Positions 1-5,028 of a stretch of 5,028 nt of DNA are shown piece after piece (the stretch's first letter is position 1; each line of letters begins with the position of its first letter). The stretch comes from Verrucomicrobiota bacterium (GTDB lineage Bacteria > Verrucomicrobiota > Verrucomicrobiia > Chthoniobacterales > UBA10450): the NCBI GenBank assembly GCA_003219095.1, contig QHPM01000098.1, forward strand, positions 1 through 5,028. Reading direction: 5' to 3'. Under the pieces are notes generated by a model. The model had not been told where the DNA came from, did no database searches, and saw only the letters and a list, made by a program, of their open reading frames with translations. A program made the translations under genes and the position numbers.

Positions 1-391
1 AAAAACGGGCATCGGCCGCGGCAAATTCGGCGTAGCCGCCGTCGATATTGTAGCCGGTGAATCGGGCGCGATCGCAAAGATTTTCGCGGCCGGAACGGCA
101 GAACTTGCATTCGCCGCAGGTCCAGCCGAGCCACGGAATGCCGACGCGATCGCCTTCGCGAAATTTTTTGACCGTGCGGCCAATCTTCTCGACGTGGCCG
201 ACAATTTCGTGACCGGGAATTAGCGGCAATTTTGGTTCCCGCAATTCACCGTCGACAATGTGCAGATCGGTCCGGCAAACGGCGCAGGCAGAAACACGCA
301 CCAGTAATTGTCCGGCTTCCGGCTGCTTCGGTCCGGGAACATCGCGCAATTGCAGCGGCTCGTTGGGCGCATCCAGCACCATCGCTCGCAT
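1..391 (-). CDS. Zinc-dependent alcohol dehydrogenase, N-terminal part (3' end beyond window)
   Basis: This is the first 130 codons of a medium-chain zinc alcohol dehydrogenase, reading leftward off the window edge. Read directly: the protein begins MRAMVLDAPNEPLQLRDV. The catalytic-zinc ligands appear as Cys39 (in CAVCRTDLH) and His61-Glu62 (in PGHEIVGHVEKIG). The structural-zinc cysteines are Cys92, Cys95, Cys98 and Cys106 (CGECKFC...ENLC). The GroES-like fold continues into GGYAEFAAADARF. From family knowledge, the MRAMVL start, the VCRTDLHIVDGEL block and the WLGWTCG block match the 'zinc-binding alcohol dehydrogenase family' typified by actinobacterial AdhA, which oxidises alcohols or reduces aldehydes with NAD(P). 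The Rossmann domain lies outside the window, so cofactor and substrate cannot be judged. The ATG at 391 was chosen because an in-frame stop lies just upstream (410-412); a second in-frame ATG at 382 is possible. No Shine-Dalgarno sequence is visible. The gene is divergent from mqnC. Confidence 0.93.
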   Translation of the reverse strand, partial: MRAMVLDAPNEPLQLRDVPGPKQPEAGQLLVRVSACAVCRTDLHIVDGELREPKLPLIPGHEIVGHVEKIGRTVKKFREGDRVGIPWLGWTCGECKFCRSGRENLCDRARFTGYNIDGGYAEFAAADARF

Positions 392-396
392 GCGGC

Positions 397-424
397 AAAA
401 TAGAATTGCTTACCGCTTTGTCGA
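397..424 (-). promoter_or_regulatory. Candidate sigma70-type promoter of the alcohol dehydrogenase gene
   Basis: On the minus strand TCGACA (424-419; five of six match TTGACA) is followed after 16 bases by TATTTT (402-397; four of six match TATAAT). Only five bases separate this -10 element from the ATG at 391, so transcription would begin at or next to the start codon. The prediction comes from consensus matching only; the -10 is imperfect. Confidence 0.4.
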
Positions 425-455
425 AGACGGGACAACAAGTTCAGCGCTAAGGCGG

Positions 456-521
456 TGTAGGGGCGCCCGTGTCGGGCGCAAAAAACGAAAATGAATTGCG
501 CCCGACACGGGCGCCTCTACA
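456..521. repeat. Long intergenic inverted repeat (REP/MITE-like palindrome)
   Basis: The arms 456-481 and 496-521 are reverse complements over 26 positions, with one G-T pair (461/516) and no other mismatch, around a 14-base A-rich loop (482-495). The core of the left arm is GGGGCGCCCGTGTCGGGCGC. The element lies between two divergent genes, upstream of both, and has no T-tract, so it is not a terminator. It carries no open frame of its own. The size and the symmetric G+C-rich stem fit a REP-like element or a small non-autonomous mobile element. Similar palindromes are thought to be scattered in soil verrucomicrobial genomes, but that is recollection, not a search result. Confidence 0.8.
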
Positions 522-545
522 GCCTCACCGACACGCAGCGAAAGC

Positions 546-576
546 TTGCGCGGAAATGAAATCGCTGGTGTAGAGT
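546..576 (+). promoter_or_regulatory. Candidate mqnC promoter, close to the start codon
   Basis: TTGCGC (546-551) and TAGAGT (571-576) form a possible -35/-10 pair with a long 19-base spacer. The -10 element ends seven bases before the ATG at 584, which would place the transcription start at or within a base or two of the ATG. The -10 keeps the key T, A and final T positions; the -35 and the spacing are weak. Confidence 0.4.
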
Positions 577-583
577 CCGCGCG

Positions 584-1675
584 ATGGTTGCGATCAACAA
601 CGACGGGCTGACCGAAAAAATTCTCGCGGGCGAACGGATCACGCGGGAAGAGGCGCTCTTATTATATGAGTGGCCGCTGGAGGAGTTGGGCGCCCTGGCC
701 GATCAACGGCGGCGCCAGGCGAAGCGTTCGTCCTACAACGGCGACGGAAATGAAATCGTGACTTACATCGTCGATCGCAACATCAATTACACCAACGTCT
801 GCAACGTGTATTGCAAGTTCTGCGCGTTTTATCGCACCGAAAAAGATGACGATCATTACGTCATTTCATTGGAGCAGCTCGATCAGAAGCTGGACGAACT
901 TTCCGCCGTGGGCGGGGTTCAAATCCTAATGCAAGGCGGACATCATCCCAAGCTTGGCTTCGAATGGTACATCAATTTACTGCGGCACATCCGCGAAAAA
1001 TATCCGCACATTAACATTCACGGATTTAGTCCCCCAGAGTTCCAGCATTTCGCGGAAGTTTTCGGAATGCCGCTGCGTGAAGTAATCGCAAGATTCAAAG
1101 AAGCCGGCCTCGGCTCGATCCCAGGCGGTGGCGGTGAAATTCTGGTCGACCGGGTGCGGCAGAAAATTTCGCCGTTAAAAATCAAGAGCGATGAATGGCT
1201 CGAAGTGATGCAGGTCGCACACGAGCTGGGTTTGAAATCGAGCGCGACAATGATGTTTGGTCACGTCGAAACGATTGTGGAACGGATCGAACATTTAGAA
1301 CGCATTCGTGATCAACAGGACGCCAGCGCCGGGTTTACCGCTTTCATTTGCTGGACGTTTCAGCCGGAGAACACGGTCTTGAAAGTGAAACGGAAAACGA
1401 GCGTGGCGGAATATTTACGGATGCAGGCGCTGGCGCGAATTTTTTTGGACAACATCGAAAACATTCAGAGCTCGTGGGTGACGCAGGGACCGGGGATCGG
1501 GCAAGTGGCACTCAAATTTGGAGCCAACGATTTTGGGAGCGTGATGATGGAAGAAAACGTGGTCAGCAGCGCGGGGACGACATTTCGCCTGGATGCAAAA
1601 CAGATCGAATCGCTTATTCGCGACGCCGGTTACGAACCGCGCCGGCGCAACAATTGGTATGAATTGCTCCATTAG
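584..1675 (+). CDS. mqnC: Cyclic dehypoxanthinyl futalosine synthase (radical SAM, menaquinone biosynthesis)
   Basis: The 363-residue protein is a cytoplasmic radical SAM enzyme of the futalosine pathway. MqnC cyclises dehypoxanthine futalosine to its cyclic form, on the way to 1,4-dihydroxy-6-naphthoate and menaquinone. Seen in the sequence: YIVDRNINYTNVC (61-73) leads into the 4Fe-4S motif CX3CX2C at Cys73, Cys77 and Cys80, followed by AFYR. The SAM-binding and barrel region includes QILMQGGHHP (113-122), HGFSPPE (146-152) and SIPGGGGEILVDRVR (178-192). The C-terminal half has SSATMMFGHVET (219-230), SWVTQGPGIGQVALKFGAND (297-316) and EENVVSSAGT (323-332). These blocks fit MqnC better than its relatives MqnE, CofG/CofH or ThiH. 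The length is normal and no key residue is missing. The ATG at 584 gives a family-typical N-terminus; no Shine-Dalgarno sequence precedes it. No other mqn gene is in the window, and no terminator is evident before bamA. Confidence 0.95.
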   Translation: MVAINNDGLTEKILAGERITREEALLLYEWPLEELGALADQRRRQAKRSSYNGDGNEIVTYIVDRNINYTNVCNVYCKFCAFYRTEKDDDHYVISLEQLDQKLDELSAVGGVQILMQGGHHPKLGFEWYINLLRHIREKYPHINIHGFSPPEFQHFAEVFGMPLREVIARFKEAGLGSIPGGGGEILVDRVRQKISPLKIKSDEWLEVMQVAHELGLKSSATMMFGHVETIVERIEHLERIRDQQDASAGFTAFICWTFQPENTVLKVKRKTSVAEYLRMQALARIFLDNIENIQSSWVTQGPGIGQVALKFGANDFGSVMMEENVVSSAGTTFRLDAKQIESLIRDAGYEPRRRNNWYELLH

Positions 1676-1692
1676 ATCGCGCGTTGTGATGC

Positions 1693-1720
1693 TTGCAACG
1701 AATTGCGGCTTGACGATAAT
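1693..1720 (+). promoter_or_regulatory. Probable sigma70-type promoter of bamA
   Basis: TTGCAA (1693-1698) and GATAAT (1715-1720) are separated by 16 bases, each with one or two departures from consensus. Transcription starting near 1727 would give a leader of about 53 bases before the bamA ATG at 1780. The position, in the 104-base gap after mqnC, suits a promoter for bamA-ompH. A nearby TTGACG (1710-1715) overlaps this -10 and has no good -10 at a normal distance, so it was not preferred. Confidence 0.5.
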
Positions 1721-1779
1721 CAGCTCCCTGTTGAAGTAAATACCCGCAGTCCCCCACCGCGGCCCGACGATGTCCCGAA

Positions 1780-4035
1780 ATGTTTTATAATTCGATACGC
1801 CGCCGTTTGGGACGGACTTCTTTTGCCGCGTTTCTCGGGGCCGCAATCGCATTTATCGCGCGGGCACAATCGCCGCCCGACGCCGCCCACCAAGGTGCGC
1901 CGATTGTTCGATCGATCGATGTCCAATACTCCGGGCCGGCCACGATCAGCCGCGCCCGAGTCCTGGCTCAGATGCGGACAAAGGTTGGATTGCCCTACTC
2001 GGATACTGTGGCCGAGGACGACATTCGCGGCCTTTATAATACCGGGCAGTTTCAGAACGTCCGCATTTACGGTCAACCCGAAGGCGATGGAGTAAAAGTG
2101 ATCGTGGCGCTGCAGACGCGCACAATGCTGAATGAAATTCAAATTGATGGCGCGACGCGGATCAGTCCGAAAAAGCTGCGCAAGAATATCGGTCTGAAAT
2201 TAAACACCCCGCTGCGAGAAGAAGATTTGGAGAAAGGCCGACAAAAGATCCTGGAAACGTATCAGGCGCACGGTTTCAACGATATCGACGTGACGTTTCA
2301 CGTCGACCCGATTGATGCCACTCGCGGTACTTCCCGCGCGGTCTACACCGTCAATGAAGGAATAAAAGGCTCGGTCAGCGCGGTGCGCTTTGAAGGCAAC
2401 GCACATTTCTCCGACCGGGTGCTGCGCAAGCAGATGAAGACGAGAGGGAAAACGATTTTGTCTTTCGTCGATAAATCGGGCCGACTGGATGAAACGCAAT
2501 TGCAGGACGATCTCCAGAAGATCCGCGAATTTTACCAAAATCATGGCTACGTTGACATCGCAATACGCGATGTTCGCAAAGGGCGAACAAGCAGCGGCGC
2601 ATTGCAAATTGTCATCGCCGTCGAGGAAGGCACGCAGTACCACGTCGGCATCTATTCGGCAAAGGGGATCAAAGATGACGCCAAGGCCGTGGCCGACGCC
2701 TATGGCAGCGGCGGCTATGTTGATCTGACAATTGTTCCGGACAGTTCGCCAGCCCATGGCGGATTGATCGATATCACCTACAGAATCGATGAGGGCCAAC
2801 GCGCTTACGTGGAACGCATCACGATCACCGGCAATACTCGCACCAAGGACAAAGTAATCCGGCGCGAAGTATTGATCGCGCCGGGCGATGTTTTTAACAC
2901 CGTGCGGGTGGAGACAAGCAAAAAGCGTCTGGAGAATCTTGGCTATTTTAGCAGGGTCGAAACTTTTCCGGTTGATACCGGCGTGGAAGGACGCAAAAAC
3001 CTGGATATTCAAGTCGAGGAAAAGCGGACCGGGGCGCTCAACTTCGGCGCCGGTTTCAGTACCGTCGACAGTCTCATCGGATTCATCGAGTTAACGCAGG
3101 GAAATTTTGACATAACGAACTGGCCAAGTCTGACCGGAGGCGGACAAAAGTTTCGCATCCGGCTGCAGGGTGGGACGCAGCGAAAAGACGTCGAGATCGC
3201 ACTAACCGAGCCGTGGTTCATGGACCGGCCGATCTCGGTCAGCTACACGAGTTTCTATCACGAGGCGAATTATCTGAGCTCGCTTTACGACCAGCGGAAT
3301 TACGGATTCTCGCTTGACGTTCGGAAAGGACTTCTCCCCTACCTCTATGGCTCGCTCGGCTATCGCCTGGAAAATATTGATGCTTTCAATATTGTCGTCA
3401 CCGCCAGTCCGCAGCTTTTGGCCGAGACGGGCAGTTCCACCAAGAGTGTTGTTACTGCCAGCCTGGTGTATGATCGCCGCGACAATCCGTTTCTTACTCG
3501 GAACGGGGAGCGTATTACTTATACCTGGTGGGTGGCGGGCCCCGGCGGGACCGAGCAAATTTATGGGTTCGATGTCGAGGCATCCAAGTATTGGCATCTG
3601 CCGTGGGATACCATTCTACTGGTCAACGCTGAAGTTGCCGGCGTCGATAAATGGGGTAGCCAAACCAAGATCGTAAAGATTTACGATCGGCTCTTCCTCG
3701 GTGGCTCCAACAATCTTCGCGGCTTTGACTTTCGCGACGTCGGCCCCAAAGATCCTTCCGGCGAACCGCTCGGCGGACAGAGTATGGCCCGAGCAACCAT
3801 TGAGTACACCTTTCCCCTTATCGAAAAAGCGCGAGGCGCGATATTTTATGACACTGGCTTTGTTAACACCAATCCCTGGGACTACAATTTCGATAACGTC
3901 GCTTCCGACATTGGATTTGGTTTACGTCTGGACTTGCCGATTGGCCCACTTCGTGTTGACTACGGCATTCCGATTCAACAGGCCGGTAACCACGGTAGTG
4001 GGAAGTTTAACTTCAACGTCGGCTATCAATTTTGA
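1780..4035 (+). CDS. bamA: Outer membrane protein assembly factor BamA
   Basis: BamA is the essential Omp85-family core of the machine that folds and inserts beta-barrel proteins into the outer membrane. The 751-residue product begins with a signal peptide (residues 1 to about 29: RRR-rich start, hydrophobic AAFLGAAIAFIA, cleavage probably after ARA). Five POTRA repeats follow at roughly 42-114, 115-194, 195-284, 285-339 and 340-418. The fifth is textbook, with GNTRTKDKVIRREV, GD and RLENLGYF. The C-terminal barrel (about 419-751) has the conserved LRGF (646-649) of the L6 lock loop, in GGSNNLRGF, and ends in FNFNVGYQF, a beta-signal with terminal Phe. The fourth POTRA is only about 55 residues, against a usual 75 or so; its first helix seems to be missing. 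The ATG at 1780 is chosen because it begins the signal peptide directly. There is no Shine-Dalgarno sequence. ompH follows after 56 bases, as commonly seen next to bamA. Confidence 0.97.
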   Translation: MFYNSIRRRLGRTSFAAFLGAAIAFIARAQSPPDAAHQGAPIVRSIDVQYSGPATISRARVLAQMRTKVGLPYSDTVAEDDIRGLYNTGQFQNVRIYGQPEGDGVKVIVALQTRTMLNEIQIDGATRISPKKLRKNIGLKLNTPLREEDLEKGRQKILETYQAHGFNDIDVTFHVDPIDATRGTSRAVYTVNEGIKGSVSAVRFEGNAHFSDRVLRKQMKTRGKTILSFVDKSGRLDETQLQDDLQKIREFYQNHGYVDIAIRDVRKGRTSSGALQIVIAVEEGTQYHVGIYSAKGIKDDAKAVADAYGSGGYVDLTIVPDSSPAHGGLIDITYRIDEGQRAYVERITITGNTRTKDKVIRREVLIAPGDVFNTVRVETSKKRLENLGYFSRVETFPVDTGVEGRKNLDIQVEEKRTGALNFGAGFSTVDSLIGFIELTQGNFDITNWPSLTGGGQKFRIRLQGGTQRKDVEIALTEPWFMDRPISVSYTSFYHEANYLSSLYDQRNYGFSLDVRKGLLPYLYGSLGYRLENIDAFNIVVTASPQLLAETGSSTKSVVTASLVYDRRDNPFLTRNGERITYTWWVAGPGGTEQIYGFDVEASKYWHLPWDTILLVNAEVAGVDKWGSQTKIVKIYDRLFLGGSNNLRGFDFRDVGPKDPSGEPLGGQSMARATIEYTFPLIEKARGAIFYDTGFVNTNPWDYNFDNVASDIGFGLRLDLPIGPLRVDYGIPIQQAGNHGSGKFNFNVGYQF

Positions 4036-4091
4036 ACGGAAAATACCAACGGCGGTCTAACGCCACGCAAAACAATCAACCCTATCGTCTT

Positions 4092-4760
4092 ATGAAGAAG
4101 CTCCTCTCCCTCGCCCTCACCTCCATGCTGGCGCTGCCGCTGGCTGCCTTTGGCCAGGGCACCGTCAAAATTGGGACTATCAATATGGACCGGGCGTTCA
4201 AGGAATACACAAAAACCAAGGAAGCCGAGAAGAAAATTAACGACGCTAAGGATGCCGCGAAAAAGGAATTCGACGATCGCACCGATGCTTACAAGAAGGC
4301 GCTCGAAGAAGTGAATAATCTCAACAAGCAGCTCGAATCGCAGGCCTTGAGTGCAGACAAAAAGACTCAGCTGGCGAAAGACCGCGACGACAAGATTAAC
4401 AATATTAAAAATATGGAGCGCGAGATTAACGAGTTTCGGCAGACACGTGAAAATCAGTTGCGGGAACAGGCGTTACGAATGCGCGAGGGAATCGTTAAAG
4501 AAATTACCGACATCGTGAATGACAAGGTCAAAACCCTGAATCTGGATCTGGTCTTCGACAAATCGGGAATGAGCTTCAATGGCGTGCCACTGGTGATGTA
4601 CTCGCGCGATAGTTACGATTTCACAAACGACGTTGTCCTAGCACTGAACAAGCCCGGCCGCACCAGCGCCCTCAATACGGAGATGCCTTCTCCCTCATCG
4701 GCCGGGACTGCCGCCGCCAGGGTTTCGCCGGTTGCATCTGCGACCCCGAAAAAACCGTAG
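4092..4760 (+). CDS. OmpH/Skp-family periplasmic chaperone
   Basis: The 222-residue product resembles Skp (OmpH), a trimeric periplasmic chaperone that holds unfolded outer-membrane proteins between the Sec translocon and BamA. Seen directly: an N-terminal signal peptide (MKKLLSLALTSMLALPLAAF, cleavage likely around residues 21-23), then VKIGTINMDRAFKEYTKTKE (25-44), the family's first strand and helix start. A long charged helical stretch follows (about 38-138, rich in Lys, Glu, Asp and Gln), fitting the coiled-coil tentacles. LDLVFDKSGMSFNGVPLVMY (151-170) is the typical returning beta segment near the end of the domain, and YDFTNDVVLALNK closes it. Residues about 189-222 form a Pro/Ser/Ala/Thr-rich tail that Skp lacks. 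The frame is open upstream to a TTG at 4032, overlapping the bamA stop, but the ATG at 4092 starts the signal peptide exactly and is preferred. No Shine-Dalgarno sequence or separate promoter is clear, so co-transcription with bamA is likely. Confidence 0.92.
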   Translation: MKKLLSLALTSMLALPLAAFGQGTVKIGTINMDRAFKEYTKTKEAEKKINDAKDAAKKEFDDRTDAYKKALEEVNNLNKQLESQALSADKKTQLAKDRDDKINNIKNMEREINEFRQTRENQLREQALRMREGIVKEITDIVNDKVKTLNLDLVFDKSGMSFNGVPLVMYSRDSYDFTNDVVLALNKPGRTSALNTEMPSPSSAGTAAARVSPVASATPKKP

Positions 4761-4777
4761 GCTCATTTTCCCGCGCC

Positions 4778-4816
4778 AAACGCACGCCCGCGTCGGCCGG
4801 CGTGCGTTTTGCTTTT
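4778..4816 (+). terminator. Rho-independent terminator after ompH
   Basis: The arms 4778-4788 (AAACGCACGCC) and 4799-4809 (GGCGTGCGTTT) pair perfectly over 11 bases around a 10-base loop. The right arm runs into TTTT, then GC, then TTTT (4807-4816). The stem begins 17 bases after the ompH stop, the expected place for the end of a bamA-ompH transcript. The T-tract is interrupted by GC, so termination may be partial, and the next start codon lies only a few bases further on. Confidence 0.8.
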
Positions 4817-4819
4817 CCG

Positions 4820-5028
4820 ATGTCGCGTCTTTCCCCATTCCCTCTGGTGCGATCGACGCGGTGCGCCGCACTCCTAACGAGTCTTGGGATCTTGGTTTTC
4901 CAGGACGCCAGAGCGGCGAGCAATTGGCCGTCGACTTTAACTCGCGATCCGCGCGGCAGTTTCCCCGATCTGCGGCCGGTGCGGGCGACCTATGTTTACG
5001 GCTGGAGCGGAATCACCGCCGCCACATC
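4820..5028 (+). CDS. Exported protein of unknown function, N-terminal part (possibly DUF3108-like)
   Basis: An open frame of 69 complete codons runs from the ATG at 4820 off the right edge of the window. It begins MSRLSPFPLVRSTRC, then has a hydrophobic stretch AALLTSLGILVF and a likely signal peptidase I site after ARA (residues about 31-33), so the product is probably exported to the periplasm or envelope. The start of the mature part includes SFPDLRPVRATYVYGWSGIT. The pattern 'aromatic-x-x-GW-x-G-hydrophobic-x-A' recalls the opening strand of DUF3108-type envelope proteins, but only about 35 mature residues are visible, so this is a weak suggestion. A GTG at 4847 in the same frame would also give a workable, shorter signal peptide. 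Neither start has a Shine-Dalgarno sequence. It lies just behind the ompH terminator, so it may depend on readthrough or on a promoter not recognised here. Confidence 0.7.
   Translation, partial: MSRLSPFPLVRSTRCAALLTSLGILVFQDARAASNWPSTLTRDPRGSFPDLRPVRATYVYGWSGITAAT

Noticed and set aside
220..438. A 72-codon minus-strand open frame overlapping the alcohol dehydrogenase start
   Set aside because: It is the wrong frame of the dehydrogenase; the true frame carries all the zinc-ligand motifs.
534..550. A small hairpin with a GAAA loop (CGCAGC, GAAA, GC-T-TGCG) before mqnC
   Set aside because: The stem is short with a bulge, and it would lie upstream of the predicted transcription start, so it would not be in the mRNA. 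No riboswitch or RNA family is recognised.
548..582. GCGCGG (548-553) and CCGCGC (577-582) as a dyad flanking the mqnC -10, a possible operator
   Set aside because: The half-sites are only six bases of pure G+C, 23 bases apart, and easily arise by chance in this composition.
1786..1791. A perfect TATAAT in the first codons of bamA
   Set aside because: No acceptable -35 element lies 16-18 bases upstream, and a transcript starting there would lose the bamA start codon and signal peptide.
1415..1852. A 145-codon minus-strand open frame spanning the mqnC end, the intergenic gap and the bamA start
   Set aside because: It overlaps two conserved genes antisense and shows no domain. It would also cross the probable bamA promoter. 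It is best read as chance.
2200..3012. A 270-codon open frame on the minus strand inside bamA
   Set aside because: It lies wholly antisense to the well-supported bamA gene, encodes no recognisable domain and is rich in Cys, His and Ile-Ala-Asp patterns typical of a shadow frame in G+C-rich DNA.
4036..4091. A separate promoter for ompH in the gap after bamA
   Set aside because: No -35/-10 pair with normal spacing was found in these 56 bases; co-transcription with bamA is simpler.

Overview
The window carries a short, ordinary-looking stretch of a Gram-negative chromosome with moderately high G+C. From left to right it holds: the 5' part of a zinc-dependent alcohol dehydrogenase gene on the minus strand; a divergent intergenic region with a large perfect-looking hairpin repeat; a menaquinone biosynthesis gene (mqnC) on the plus strand; the outer-membrane assembly gene bamA; an OmpH/Skp-type periplasmic chaperone gene; an intrinsic terminator; and the start of a gene for an exported protein that runs off the right edge. 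That last gene is supported here by an open frame with a good signal peptide.

The organism has a double membrane (BamA, Skp) and makes menaquinone by the futalosine route (MqnC). The protein flavour, the absence of Shine-Dalgarno sequences before all five starts, and a GGGGCGCCCGTGTCGGGCGC-type intergenic palindrome together suggest a soil Verrucomicrobiota, perhaps of the Chthoniobacterales / Udaeobacter kind. This placement is inference from pattern recognition and was not tested by a search.

The genes fall into three transcription groups. The dehydrogenase and mqnC are divergent, separated by 192 bases that contain the hairpin and a candidate promoter for each. In both, the -10 element lies so close to the ATG that the mRNA would be leaderless or nearly so. 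bamA has its own convincing promoter in the 104 bases after mqnC. ompH follows bamA after 56 bases with no clear promoter, so bamA-ompH is probably an operon that ends at the hairpin plus T-tract at 4778-4816. BamA is the barrel and POTRA protein that inserts outer-membrane proteins, and Skp/OmpH carries those clients across the periplasm, so the pairing makes functional sense.

No defence system, mobile element with a transposase, CRISPR array, tRNA or rRNA is visible. The points most worth a second look are the intergenic hairpin family, an unusually short fourth POTRA domain in BamA, the leaderless/SD-less starts, and the terminator that sits only a few bases before the next start codon.
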